From NCBI GenBank assembly GCA_006384855.1, contig VCJN01002072.1, positions 1 to 64,000 on the forward strand: a stretch of 64,000 bases of DNA, in the 5' to 3' direction. Positions within the stretch are counted from its first letter, which is position 1. Each line of letters begins with the position of its first letter. The notes beneath the pieces are model-generated. The model saw nothing but the letters and a program-made list of their open reading frames with translations. It was not told the origin of the DNA and made no database searches. This stretch comes from Tetraselmis striata. Taxonomy: Eukaryota > Chlorophyta > Chlorodendrophyceae > Chlorodendrales > Chlorodendraceae. Positions 11,613-24,226 of the stretch are shown here, piece after piece. The translations under genes and the position numbers were made by a program.

Positions 11613-12480
11613 CTACACGGGTGTACGGATGATACTATCCATTTACACGAGCTAGCAGCATAACGCGATATCAGGAAATCACCAAAAAAAGGACAATCAT
11701 AAAGGTCCTCTACAACGACTGCGAGGTGGAAGCAGAACATGAGAAGACGCACAATGGGCACGAGCCCACGCATCAGACTTGGCCATCCGCACACCGGCAG
11801 AGAGAATGCCGCCCAGGGTACCATGCACGCAAGCAGAGACCCGCTGCAACATCCCCCGCCGTGTGCGCGACAGGTGACGGCGGAACTCAGCAGGTTGGCT
11901 GGCGACAAAGCTCCGAAGTGCATGAACGGATTGACCACGAAGAAAGCAAGAGGTCGGGGCGAAAGGACCGCCAGGGAAGTTGCGAACATCCAACATCACC
12001 GCGCGCGAAGATGTAGACCACCGTCAAAGCGGACTTCCCGAGACGGCCGCGGTCCTCAACCACAGAAGGGTATGTAGTACCGGTGAACACCCTGCACTGG
12101 GGCGGAAGACGCCCGGTCTGCTGCCAACTTACCATGCTCCGCCTCGGTCGCCGCGATTCTCGGGGTGCACCAGCGGGGGTCGTTGCTCCAAGTGGGGGTC
12201 GTGGGGGACACGCACGCGAAGTCGATCATGATACTGAATGATAATGAAATATGATGATACTGCAATATATGATGGTTTTTTTCATCAGGGCTTGAACATA
12301 TGCGCACTACAAACATGACTAACAGCCACTATGAAAGGTTGCCTTCAAAAGAGAGAGACATAAGCCTGAAACCAAGGTCGAGCAGGAGGATAGGGTGCCA
12401 AGAACCAAGGGAGAGGCAAGGAAACCACAAAGTCGCCAAGCTGCCAGGAACCAAAAAGACCACCGCCCCGGGGTAGGCCA
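11613..12480. other. Unassigned stretch between two retroelements
   Basis: The long minus-strand frame of the LINE continues into this stretch, but the sequence has no counterpart in the second LINE copy and no recognised motif. 12230-12320 is AT-rich. It may be a remnant of another retroelement; nothing firm can be said. Confidence 0.4.
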
Positions 12481-14975
12481 TCAGCCGCGGCGAGGATGCT
12501 TGCAGCCAATGACCCAGGTCATAGCAACACATTCCGACGAGCGACGCGAGGCAGGCGCATGAGCACCATCACGTGCCGCGCGCGCGGCCGCGACCCCGCC
12601 AAGAACGTTGTCTGCATGTGCCATGTTGATGAGCAAGGAGAAACGGCGGCGCCACGCAAACAAGAGCTGGCCGATTTTTTGGCCAGAGTGTGTGTGGCTA
12701 GCTTTCGCGAGCTCCACCAAGAAGGCCTCAGCGTGCGGGGCCAGCGAGCCAAACTCGGAAACGGCGAAAGGAACAAAGCGAAGCATGCCGGCGGCGTTTC
12801 GGACACCCTCGTCATACTTCTGGATTTTGTGGCGCTATGCAGCCCGCAATGCAGTCGTCGGATCCGAGCTTGACACGCCGAGGAGAGGGGGAATAATGGT
12901 GGTATCGACAGCAACCGTGTTCCCGCGGATACCAGCGTACCCAGAAAGCTCAACATCGGCCGGCCGGCCGTCGCTGCCCTTCGGAAGAGAAACAAGCTCC
13001 GACTACGGGTCCGTGAGGATCTAGACACCCACGCCCAAGGCGGACTTCACGTCGTGGCAAACATCGGAAAGGCCATGTGCCGCCCACTCATGTGCAGCGT
13101 GATTGGAGTCGCCCCCAGAGCCACCTAACGTGCCACGTGATCAGCGTACGCGGCCGCCCAAGCTGAAGGAGTGAATTCCACGCCAACTTCCTCAAAAGGG
13201 GCATGCATACCTTGTACCGAGAAGGAGCAAAAAGCACAAGGGTAGGGCTCGCCAAGGGAGAGGACATGAGCCGCCGGAAGGCCAAATGGGCGGCAAGCGG
13301 CAACGCGGAACATGGAATCGTAGTACTCAGGGGAACGCTCACGGACTTCACCAAGGCGACCCTCACTTGGAGGATCAATCACCAAGAACGCTGTCGCAGC
13401 GCGTAAGACGCGGCCCCGGAAGCGGTTACTATCAGGGCCGCTTGCAGGCATACGCGCAGCAAGCTTTGCGAAGCGGACCGTGTGAATGCGGTGGCTAAGG
13501 GTTTCCTGGACTTTCCGCATGGAGTGCAAGGGGAAGTCCGAGTAATGCGGGATAGCTTGGAGGTCGGCCGCCGAGCGCATCGCATACACCGGCTCAGCCC
13601 CAGCAGCCGGAGCAGCCGGCACGGGCGACTTGCGAGCGCTTGGAGGGGAGCAACTTCAGGGCAAAGGCCAACGGCCCCGCTATATCCTCGAGCACCGCGT
13701 CTCCACACTCGTCAACGACACGGGTATGAGCAGCGCGAAGCTCGACAGCCCACATCGGCGCCGACACGTTGGCGTCGGCATTTGGCTCCAACGCTGGGGT
13801 GGCCAAAGCCCGGTGAATCGAGGACGCCAACACAAGGCAGAGGCTATGAGGGCTGAATACGCCTGACGGGTCGGAAAGGAACGCGCCGGCGTCGCTCAGG
13901 GTGGCGTGTTGAGCACGGAGGAAAGTCACAGCTTGGCCAACCACAAGGGCGGAAACGCCGATGTAGGAGGCATCTGCAATAACCACATTATCGCCGATGC
14001 CGAGGCCCCCAAATTGGACCGGGAGGGACAGCTGCGTGCGCATGGAGGGCGTATCCAAGAGGTCGGGGCTAACACCCCATATGCCGGCGAGCGCTGAATA
14101 CGCAGCGGCGTCTGCATCTTCAAGGAAGGACGTAATAGTGTCGCCATACATACCCCTCAGAGCGACCCAAGCCCCGAGGCGTGGAGCGGAGATGGTGGCC
14201 AAAACGACGGCCACAAATTTGCAACAAACGAGTAGCAGTAGTGTGGGAGTGGAAGTGGTCGGCCAAACCGATAAGCCGGGAGCCAATAAATTTGTGAAAT
14301 TTTTCGACCGTTTTGTCCAATTGGTCCCGGGCGAAAGTGGCCGAGCCCACAGGGGCACCAAGCACCTACTTATTCCGGGCGAGGAGGCTGCAACACCATG
14401 CAACAAATGCCCAAAAGGAAGGGCGCCGAACGGGGACGAAGAGCCACGCTGACAATATGCCTGTCGTTTGCGAATGGTGACACTTAACCCAACGGCGGAA
14501 AAGGCGGACGGGGCCACCCACGTAGCACGCGCAAGTCCGTCACCAGTGCCGACCAAGTGACGTCGTCAGAGAAGGCCGCCAACACTGAGTGACTAGGGGC
14601 AGCCGCGGCGATGCGAGCATAAACTCGGGCAGCGACGGCGGCAAACAGGATGAGGCCGAGGACGCAACCTTGGCGGACCCCTCGTCGGCTTGGGATCCGG
14701 AGAGGGACCGGGTTGGGAGCCGTCGAAAACGTACATATTGGACTCTTGACCATACAGCATGATCGCCGAACGCAAGAGGCTGCGAAACAGGCTCCTCGAG
14801 CAGTGTGCGGAACATTGCGGAGCGGTAGAAGGAATTGAACGCGTTTTCGGCGTCAAGCTGCACCAAGACGAGGGATGGATCATAGCCTAGGAGAGATCGC
14901 ACAAGGAATGGAACTAATTCCATATAATAATGTCTGTTTATGACACAATATTCGTACGGAGGCCCCGGATACACA
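12481..14975 (-). pseudogene. Retroelement with RT and restriction-enzyme-like endonuclease, broken
   Basis: Reading down the minus strand: RT block with VLVQLDAENAFNSFYRS (first catalytic Asp, near 14860), GVRQGCVLGLILFAAV, LAAFSDDVTW (catalytic DD), a segment starting LGAPVGSATF, then SLPVQFGGLGIGDNVVIADA, a Cys motif (YPCAFCSF, about 13220), and a C-terminal domain with GRPADVELSGY and AVDTTIIPPLL, which fits the PD-(D/E)XK endonuclease of CRE/R2-type or related algal elements. It then ends with a helical segment (MLRFVPFAVSEFGSLAPHAE). At least three frameshifts break the gene. In-frame TAG codons at 13021-13023, 13003-13005 and 12835-12837 fall where Gln would fit. There is no N-terminal part beyond about 14935. 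Confidence 0.7.
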
Positions 14976-16437
14976 TAGGTGACATAGCACCTCCTCGTAT
15001 CATGGTGATGGATCCTTCCAGTAAGTACATAACAGATCGCGGCTACCTAGAAAACGGGTATCACCGACGGATAAGGGTAATGTGACGGCGGGTACTTTTT
15101 CCTGCTGCATGCGCTCCAGTCGATCATTTAGTACCCATATAGGAGAGTATATAATCAGCGAGTGATCGCAAGAATTTGTTCATGGCCACTACCGTACAAG
15201 TTCACCGTGAAAACTGCGCAAAACTCGAAAACTTTCTACTACGAATGTAGACGTTTGCTCATGCCCCCCTTACCATTGCACTGTCAGGCCATGATGAGCT
15301 AGATTCCACCATGACGGGGCGACCTTCCGCCAAGCATAACATCATGATAGTGAATGTGAAAAGTCATCACGAAGCTGACCGTTACTGACAATGGCTATAC
15401 CAGATCACATAAGGATCAAGTATGTGGCTATGTTTACCTATGTGGCTATGTACACCCACTTCAATTCGTTTCATAGTATGCCCATGTTCCATTCAGAAAG
15501 GGGCGACATGACTTGCCACACATCACCCTTGATTATGTGCTGATCGGTGCTGATCGAGTGCTGATTGAGTTATGGCTGCAAATGACTTATACTCATCCGT
15601 TTAATTTTGCAAAATAAAACATGACGGCTCACCTACATGTATACACAAATGAACGCACATTGTAAGTGGGGCTGTGGGGCGCTATCATTGCAGTAATGGC
15701 AAGGCTTGATCATGCAGTATGTCCGTGTCATTCCCTTCTTCCCACTTGCAGTGTGCCCTGCCTGGCAGCCGCAGTGTTATGAGAACGTAGTTGGTGTGTA
15801 ATACAGGCACCGTCAGATCATCATGGTACTCCACATGCCGAGAGGGGAATATTTGCTGGTAATAGCAGGAGTGCTATGCCCATTCACAGACAAATTGCGA
15901 TCACTAGTTTACCTTGATTGAGAAGTTTGGGGCCTGGAGTGGGGATGCACAGGCATGAAAGAACACATTTGCTTGGTGATATCGTCGTCAATACATTACA
16001 GATCACAATGGTGGCGAGATACTAAATATGTCACTACTACTTACTGCTGATCAACCTTCTGCCACACGTACAGGAATGTGTACATGCCACACAGGAAGAG
16101 GCCAGGCAAACTAAACAAGAAGTAGGTTGGCTTGGGCCTTGCTGTGCCCGTGCTCAGGCCGTGCTGTTGGAATGAGCACCCGTCATCGCATATGAGTTCA
16201 GGAGCTAAACTGATTGTTGTACCTTAGTTCTAATATTGCTAAAATGTCGGACACATATGAGTACTCGCCCATATGTCAATTGTGGGCAGGACCACTCCGG
16301 AGGCATGGCTTGCAAAATCGAAGCCTCGGCACCAGGAAACAATGCCTGATGTGTGCGGCCGCCATGGGAAAATTCCAGATGTCTGTCCACATGGTCTCGG
16401 GGATCGTGCGTTGATACAGAGGTTTTCTTGACGGGCC
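14976..16437. other. Intergenic, AT-richer, no gene seen
   Basis: No long frame is present on either strand and no repeat shared with the rest of the window was noticed. It separates the retroelement cluster from the two-exon gene at 16438-17258 and may hold its 3' untranslated region. Confidence 0.5.
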
Positions 16438-17258
16438 TTAATTGCATGTCATGCGCTTCTCAAAGCCGTACGTCTGCATGTGCGTGTACACTGTCCTCCA
16501 GCTGAGCTTCTCAACCTCAGGTTCGACGGGAGCCTGCAGAGCGAAAACAGCCATGTTTAGAAATTTGCATGTGACATCATATGTGGCAAGTATGGACACT
16601 TTCCAAGTAACCTCTCATAACAAGGGATGGTAGGCAGAGTCGTTCAACGCACCTTCACGGCAGCTTCGGATTTGCGACGAGCAGTAAGCTTCCGGGGCAT
16701 CTCCTGTGCGATCATGTGTTGGTACATTTGCTGTTGGAACATCTGCTGCTTGGCCTTCTCGTATTCGGCGTACAGTTCCTCAACAATCGCCGGGGCGGTC
16801 ACGCAGCGAACCATGGGCGGCTCGGGTACGCGCTTCAGGTTCTTCGGTTTCGAGGATTCATCCGGGGTCTTCGGCCTGGGCTCCGGGATGGGTATGGGCT
16901 CCGAGCAGGGCTGGCTGAAGCAACACTCGTCATCATCATCTTCCATGGCGCAGCTACCGCTATTCGCTGCTCGGACTGGGACTCGCTGTACAGTCGGCTG
17001 ATGGGCGGCCTGGTTGCAGATTGCCGCGGCTTCCCTGTATGGAACTGTCTCGTCATCGGTGGATGTCGTGCTGCCCGGGGCGCTCGGCACGCGAAACAGG
17101 TTTGGCGAGGATGCACTGCCTTGCTTGTTGTTCTGTAGCAGGCTACCGAGCGGGGAAACTGGGCAGGCTAGGCCTCGCTGCGGGTCGCCCCCCGCCAGCC
17201 GCTCATTGGGCTCGGCGAAGTGGAACCCAACGACGCGCGTGGCACCAAGTGATTCCAT
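16438..17258 (-). CDS. Two-exon gene of unknown function, about 233 aa
   Basis: Exon 1 runs from ATG at 17258 (MESLGATRVVGFHFAEPNER) to 16653; intron 16534-16652 (119 nt, GTGCGT...CTCTGCAG) is phase 0; exon 2 (16533-16438) reads APVEPEVEKLSWRTVYTHMQ and then TYGFEKRMTCN before TAA. The middle has an acidic patch (MEDDDDECCF), Pro/Glu-rich PIPIPEPRPKTPDE, and a Gln-rich predicted coiled coil (EELYAEYEKAKQQMFQQQMY) followed by a basic patch (RKLTARRKSE). No family is recognised. Frame and splice sites are intact, so this is one of the best candidates for a living gene here. If TAA were Gln the frame would run on to a TGA about 58 codons later. Confidence 0.55.
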
Positions 17259-17299
17259 TCGACCTCGAGTAGCCACGGGAACACCAAAGTACGGCACTT

Positions 17300-19183
17300 G
17301 CTACTGGCGTGAAAACAGATCCTTGTCACCGCGCTGTGGTCGCGGGTCGGCAGCTGAGCACAGTTTGGCGACACCTGCGGGAGCCAGACCAATACGCAGT
17401 GAGCCAATAGGGCCAATAGGCGCACAGCTGGAGGGAGTCATTTGATGCAACACAACTGCGCGCAAGAGTACTCGAACAACGTGCAACCACAAAGCTACCC
17501 CTGACGCAACCCGGCTTGGCGCACAGGCGGCTCAAAAGTCCTGATATATACAACCAGGTTGTACTTGACAGTACGTTCGGGCAGGGTTCGGCGCGGGGCA
17601 CTGCTACCGGTAGTGGTATGCAGTATGGGGACTTTACTCGCTACGGTGTTGAGATAATGTGTGCGCACGCACTCTCGCCCAGGAGACGCTTCGATGCTCG
17701 CAGGTATCGCACGCGGTGTACAGGTAGCAGTATTTAGGTAGTTGGCATGCAGTGGCACAAGCATGTGCCGCGGGGCAGTGATACCAAAGGTGGGAGGCGG
17801 GCGTGTCGTTACAAATCGGACTGCGGGAGAGACCCCTACATAGTCCCGTCGGGTAACTTCCAGCGAAGCACCGCGTCCAGCCGTATGGGTTGCGACAGAC
17901 AAAAAGTTTATAACTTGGACGACATGACATGACACTAAGTACTGTTCAGCACCATACAAACGTGTTTTCACGTACCATAAAGTACAGGCATACAGAGCAT
18001 GGATACAGCCTGGCGTGCTGGCGTAGCTGGCACTCCCGGGCGCGATAGCCAGCAAAACACAATGACGTTTGAAAACCACCGGGACGGCCCGCGATGTGCC
18101 GTATGCGATACAGGTAGTCTGTTCGACGGCCGCTACCTGTACAGGGTCCTGGTACAGTAGCAAGAAGCTTGCTGACAGGGAGGAGGTACTTGCGCCAGGG
18201 TTGGGCGCAGCTGAAGGTGTCATCACGTTGCGTGCGCACTACCGTGCTGAACTGAGAAATGGAGCAGGAAAGTAGCAACTACAACTATATGTTGCCGGCG
18301 ACCCGTACCGTTGGTGGATCTTGCAGTTGCAGTCCCGGCTTGCTAGACCTAGAAGGGACGGAGGGCGGGGAAGGCGGGCGTCTAAGTACGGCTTACCTAA
18401 ACAACCGGGGAAGTGGGGATGTCGGCGGTGCGGCTGGTACCGTGGTGTCGTTGATAGCATAGGTGCGCCAGGTTGTGATGTGAGCACGAGTGACAGCAAT
18501 AGTATGGTGTACGATTAGTTGAAAGGCCCTCGTGGAAACGCGCTGCAAGGGCTTTCAGTCCAGTACCAACCCGGGCGCCGGGACCTTATTGGGGTGTGTA
18601 CAGGTATGGGCGGGAGACGGGGGAGGGGGCGAGGTCGCAGCACCTGGTACCAAGGTACCGTTTCGCCATGGTACCGTTTCGCCATCTTGAGTATTTATTG
18701 GCGGCAGATGTACATAAAATGATTATTATTACGATGAGTAAGGATTACCATCATTAATAAGGATTACCTGGTGTGACGGTACCGTTGTTATAGTACAGTA
18801 GTACTAGCGCAGCGACAGCAGTATCCTGGGCGCCCGCCAGGCGCGCGCGCCGCTACATGGCGGCGCGGGCACTGCGGACGCCACACACTTCCTTTAACCT
18901 CACCGCATCCTCCTGTCCCTCCCACTCGGCTGCCCCTCGTCAGGGGCCCACGCCCGTGCCCTGCACCCGGGCTATAAGAACCGTACTGGTCTGGATTACA
19001 AAGCGCAACAAGAAACTACGGTAACCGCTGAGTACATTCACTACAACCCGCCCGCCCGCGATCAAACCGGCAGGTCTTAGCGCCCCATCGCGTAAAAACT
19101 AGCGACTAGTCCTTAACCGAGCGGTATCCGCCCCGTGCTGTCGGCCCTGTCCGGCTGGCGACTCGGGGATCCGTACCCCTTAT
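17300..19183. other. Intergenic, no convincing gene
   Basis: Several medium frames exist on both strands but none shows a motif or a clear coding pattern. The stretch is rich in GTACCNNGTAC-like palindromes (18640-18680, 17600-17640). A CTATAAGAA sequence at about 18972 could be a promoter element, but there is no gene to attach it to. Confidence 0.4.
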
Positions 19184-19296
19184 TTCACAAGGAACGTCTG
19201 GTTTGCCGAAGAATGTCAGGCCTGGTTCCATGTTGTGAGAATCAGGAATTTGCAGGCATACAATCCCACAGCCACGGAGGGTTGGGCGGGCTATGG

Positions 19297-19469
19297 TGCG
19301 CTCGATGGAGCGTGCCACAGCAAAGGAGAGTGACCGGTTGGTCCGCCGTGAAGGCAGGTGGTGGCTCTGACCGGCCCCCGCAATCGTTCGCGCGCACACA
19401 TGCGCTACGGGCGCCGCGCCAGGGCTATCTCGTACGGGTAGAGAAACCACATAAACTAGTTTAGAACAT
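19297..19469 (-). repeat. DIRS element repeat A2
   Basis: This is the 173-bp copy of the sequence at 21514-21686, with few differences (for example CCCCCGC against CCCCTGC). It is flanked by the 26-bp B repeats at 19184-19209 and 19470-19495. Confidence 0.85.
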
Positions 19470-19548
19470 TTCACAAGGAACGTCTGGTTTGCCGACTAGA
19501 AAATGCCGGGCGCAGCATGCCATGGGCGGGGGTCACGGGCGGGAATGT

Positions 19549-21232
19549 TTAAGGCGACGACAGGCCAACGGGGTGCGCCCACGGGAAGGCGGTCGCCAGT
19601 ACGGCCAGGAATGAAGAGGTCGTGGCGCGGTTTCCAAGAGCGCATGTCGGAGCACATCTCCGAGCGGAGCTAGTACCAAGTTGGTCAGGCCAGTAGGGAA
19701 CAATGACGATGGCTGGGGCACCACTGGACTCAAGTTTGGAGACTAGATCGCCGATGAGGTTCCACGGAGGTTTACACCAGTTACGTTCGCAACGCCATGC
19801 AGCGTCGGAGAGGCGCAGGGCGTCGACGGCCTCGCACCGCGGGTCACGCCAGCGGGCGTTGTAGCGGGGTAGGAGGGCGTTTTCAGAAGTCGCGAAGCGG
19901 TCGATGGTGCAGGCGCCCCATTTAGCAGTGAGCGAGGCGAATCGACGAGGGTTGAAATGCCAGTCGTCGCAGTCAACCTCGCGACTAAGGCGGTCAGCCC
20001 AGATATTCGCCGCAGAACGGATGTAGCGCACGGATGAAAGGGTGATGCCGTGCGTGTCCACGAGGTACCACGTTTTGCGTAGCTCAGCCATGAGGCGTGG
20101 AGAGCGAGAGGTGAGGTTAGTGAGGACGCCGACAACCGCTTGGTTATCCTCGTGCAAGCGGTTGTGGCGGTTCTGGAGCATGGGGAGGAAGGACTCAATA
20201 GCCAGACGGACGGCTTTGAGCTCTTTCAGGGTAATGTGCGCATTGCGGTCATCGTCGTACCAATAACCCCGAGCTGCATGGTGCTCTTTAGAACGGCACC
20301 CCAGCCGTACGACGAACTGTCGACGTGTAGGTATCCGGTTTCGACGGGTCGGTTAATGGGACGGCCGTTGTGTTGGGTGGGCACACCCAGCCACCATTGC
20401 AGATCGCGTTCGAGCTGGCGGGTAAGCTTGACGCGGCCGGACCAAGAGTCGCGCGTCTTGAGCACATCATGCAGCTCACGGAGGTAGAAACGGGCAGGGG
20501 CAATGGCCAAGTAGAGAAACTGGCATTTGCCCGCGAGAGCGGCCAACTCGCGAGCTGGCAACCACCGACGATGGCGTTTTGCTCGTTGGATTAGCCGTTC
20601 GGCCGCGCGATGAGCAATGATGGCGGGTTTCTCAGCGGGCGCACGAAGAGTAGGCGACCCCGTTGTATCAATTTCTAACCCCAGGTGCACGAGCTTCTGG
20701 GTGGGCTCCCACACGCCCTTGTTGGGGTTGCGCAACGCCCCAGTTGAGGGGGAATAGCATCCCCCATAGACACCCCCTGATGAAAAGAAGGTGGGGGAAG
20801 CCCGTCCAAGAAAGGAACGCATACACCTCGGGATATCCAGTTGAGAACGCTGCGATTCGCGCAAGCGGCTTGCCAGTTGCCGAGATTACGACGGACGCGA
20901 TGTCTCAAAAAGGGGGAGTCGGGAGTACATGATTTGGCGCGATGGATGTCGCGAGGGGGGCGAGCAGAGCGCCATGTCGCTCTGCTGGCCCTCTCCGCGT
21001 CGGCGTCAGGGTCCACGGTGCGCAGCACAGTAGGAGTGCCGCGGCGTGGGAGTAGCCATGTGCCACTGGGCGCTGGCTTGGCCACTAGCAGTGTACTGTC
21101 ACTTTGTACTCGAATATGTACTAGACGACGGGAATACGCCGGCATACGCCCCAGTCGGAGCGCATTGCGACACCTACGCCGGGTAGGGGCCAGTACAGAT
21201 CGAGCCATGTCCACACGGGAAAGGGCAGCCAA
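19549..21232 (-). pseudogene. DIRS-type reverse transcriptase / RNase H, broken
   Basis: Order on the minus strand: a segment with RNLGNWQAACANRSVLNWIS and VCVPFLDGLPPP (N-terminal RT of DIRS polyproteins), a gap where the catalytic RT core should be, then KGVWEPTQKLVHLGLEID, a connection domain (ELAALAGKCQFLYLAIAPAR), RNase H start YLHVDSSSYGWGAVL, then HEDNQAVVGVLTNLTSRSPR, RYIRSAANIWADRLSRE and the DIRS signature DRFATSENALLPRYNARW with WCKPPWNLIGDLVSKL and PAIVIVPYWPDQ. Two frameshifts and the missing YVDD-type core make it inactive. The frame ends at TAA near 19549. Family assignment rests on these linked motifs. Confidence 0.8.
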
Positions 21233-21513
21233 GGGTTAATGTTGGTCGACACTGGTCGAAGGTCTTGGACCTTGTTCCACTGAATGGGGAAGCGATGCAG
21301 CTTCGTCCTCTCCTCGCGTTGGGCGAGTAATCAGCAGCTCGTTCGCGGGTAGTAGCTAGCACGTCGCAAGCGGCGCGCGTCCATTAACCACACAAACCCT
21401 AACGGGTTTCTCCCAAGGGGGGGGGGGGGGGCGAAAGGCGTCGCTCACCGTACATGGTACGATGGCGGAAGACCGGCACCCTGCGCGGCAAAATTGCCGC
21501 GACTTTGTTGTGT

Positions 21514-21686
21514 TGCGCTCGATGGAGCGTGCCACAGCAAAGGAGAGTGACCGGTTGGTCCGCCGTGAAGGCAGGTGGTGGCTCTGACCGGCCCCTGCAA
21601 TCGTGCGCGCTCACACACGCGCTACGGGCGCCGCGCCAGGGCTATCTCGTACAGGCAGAGAAACCACATAAACTAGTTTAGAACAT
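21514..21686 (-). repeat. DIRS element repeat A1 (5' end of element)
   Basis: This is a direct repeat of 19297-19469. It marks the 5' end of the element when read on the minus strand. The LINE copy 2 region begins just after it. Confidence 0.85.
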
Positions 21687-23617
21687 ACCTAGCGCTAGGG
21701 AATGTTTGCCGGGACCCTACCGCATTACCGAGTTTTCCCGCCTGATATAACATAACCGTAGCTCCGGTAGGGTTGGCCCCGATATGGGCAACCGCGCGCC
21801 ACCGGGTGCAGCCGTCATAGTGACGGGGGTTTGCCCTTGGACGGTTGGGCACCTGGATGGGGGTGCTGGGGCGTCCCTGCGTTGTGTGTGTTGTTGGGGG
21901 GGGCCGTCGCCACTACCTGCCTTTTGGAGCCGCGTCGATCGGGCGTTTAATGGCCGGCCCTCGGCCATTCCGAAGATCGATCGTGTGTTGCAGCGGGATG
22001 GGCTAGTGCGCTTTGACGTGTATTATACCCAAGGGCAGGGTGCGCATGTCCGCGAGCGTTTACAACGTTTCGCAGGCCGGTGGGTACAAAACGTTGTAAG
22101 CCTTGCGGGAACACCGCTCGTACTAGGATCGCCACGCCGCCCGCCCTCCCCCTCCCCACCACCCCTTGCCCTTTCCCTTCCCTCCCATGCCCGCCCACAT
22201 GTGCGTTGCGACGCTTAATGTGAATGGGTTGTCTTCTAATAAGGTGGAGGATGTTGGCGCGCTGCTGATCGAGCGATCTGTAGATGTTCTGCTCGTTCAG
22301 GAGACCACGGTTAGGGCGACCGATATGCGAGTGCGTTTTAGTAGGTACTCTGACTACTATTCGTTCGGGGACCGCGTTGCATCGGAACGTGGGTGTTGTG
22401 TGTTAGTCCGGTCGCCGTACCGGGCGCGGGCAGTCGGCGCGCCCCACCCATGTTGGACTTGTGTCCGGGTGGGGGGAGTTTGCAGTGACTCCGTGGCCAC
22501 TATATTTATCTCGGCCTATTTGCCCACCGGCTCACAGGGGGAACCGTATCTAGGTGCGATTAATCGTCGGCGCATGGCCTTTATGGCGTGCCGGGGGGCT
22601 AGGGGCCCTCGGGATGCCGCTCTAGCGTCGGCACATTATGCTGCCGCACGGCATATATAGGGTCCGGACACTAGTACGTAATACCCGCCGCCGCTAGAGG
22701 GAGCGGGCCGTGCTAAAAGCGGTTCAGGATTTTGAGAAGGGTGGTGGGAGACGGGAGTTCTGGAAGTGAGCGCGCTCTCTCCGTAAGGGGCAGGGTTCAT
22801 TCGAGGGCGCGAACGACCAGCCACTACGCGACCCGGTATCGGGGGTACTTCATACCGAGCCGGGCGAAATCAATGCGTGCTGGGCGCGGCACTATCGGGA
22901 GCTGCTGCGTGACCCCCACCCCCTAGCACAACGGGTTGCGAGATACCGTGCGGCGTGGGAACGCCGCCACGGTACATCGCCACCCATTGCCCCCGCACTA
23001 AACGGGATTAATGGGCATATAACATGGGAGGAACTAGTCCAGGCTCTTAGGCGTTTAAAAATAATAAGACCCAGGGGCAAGGATCACTGCGGAGGCTCTA
23101 AAATTGGCGATATACGCCCCAAATAGCCATTTTGGCAAGGCATTGCTGGCCTTAATCAACTGGATACGGACTAAGAACTATATCCCCCAGCAGTGGCGTA
23201 GCTCGGCCATAGTATCGGTGCCCAAGAAAGGCGACGCGGTTGTTATGGACAATTATAGGGGTATTTCGATTATGGGTGCCGCTATGAAACTCCTTCTGAC
23301 CGTCATTACCCAACGCTTGCAAGACGTCTGCCAAGCTAAAGGGATAATCCGACGTTGGCAAGCGGGTTTTATGCGTAATGAGGAGGGCCCCATTCAAGTC
23401 GCCAGCTTGTTCGATATCGCGGCTCGTCGCCACGCGGCAGGTCTACCCACGTACGCAGGTTTTATTGACTTTAGGAAGGCATATGACAATGTACCTCATG
23501 AGCTTCTATTCCTAAAACTACAAGCCATAGGAGTTACGGGTCATATGCTTACCTTCACTGAAACTTTATACATGGATAGTATGGTCAAGACAGGGGTGGC
23601 CCCGGGAACACTATCAG

Positions 23618-23619
23618 AC

Positions 23620-23656
<37 letters not shown>
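23618..23656 (+). repeat. (CCCATA)n microsatellite inside RT
   Basis: About six CCCATA units encode an alternating Pro-Ile run just before the IERGLRQGCPASP block. LINE copy 1 has a single unit at the same place, so the expansion happened in this copy and kept the frame. Confidence 0.9.
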
Positions 23657-24160
23657 AGCGTGGCCTCCGACAGGGATGCCCCGCTTCCCCCATCCTATTT
23701 TACATATTTATTAACGATATATTCGATGGGGTAGAACATCTAGGGTGTGATGTACCAGGGTGCACCGACACATTAGCGGCAAGGCAGCCACTAAGGGTGC
23801 CAGGTCAGTTATACGCGGACGACGCTGTTGGTATCACATGCTCGTTCGATAACCTGCATGCCATCTTCGCCCACTTCTCGCAGTGGGCGGAGGACCATTT
23901 TATGGGGTTTGGGGTACTTATGTGTGGGGTGATGGCATTAGGCCGATATTCCGACGAGACCGCGTTACGCGAACAAGCTGCCCGACGGCATCTTAGGGGG
24001 GAACGGGTACCGGTTGTAAATGAATATAGGTACTTGGGTACGGTCATTAAGTCGGATTTAGGTATGCAACACATAGTAGACGACCGGGTTAAGAAGGGTA
24101 AACGCACCATTGAGGCGCTCGATTCGGTATTAATCGGTGGACGGGACATAATTCATATTA

Positions 24161-24162
<2 letters not shown>

Positions 24163-24218
<56 letters not shown>

Positions 24219-24226
24219 GTGTGTGT
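24163..24226 (+). repeat. (GT)n microsatellite inside RT
   Basis: About 30 GT units with one CG interruption follow the codons for INV. LINE copy 1 reads INVRVSVFKTCVLPVL without expansion, whereas here the frame is lost after the repeat. Confidence 0.9.

Larger units (their letters stand above)
19184..21686 (-). mobile_element. DIRS/Ngaro-like retrotransposon with split direct repeats
   Basis: A 173-bp repeat occurs in the same orientation at 21514-21686 (A1) and 19297-19469 (A2), and a 26-bp repeat (TTCACAAGGAACGTC...) at 19470-19495 (B1) and 19184-19209 (B2). Read on the minus strand the order is A1, coding region, B1, A2, B2, which is the split-direct-repeat plan of Ngaro/PAT-type DIRS elements. 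The coding region between them holds a DIRS-type RT/RNase H. The tyrosine recombinase expected in an autonomous element was not found, so this copy is probably defective or relies on others. Confidence 0.8.
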
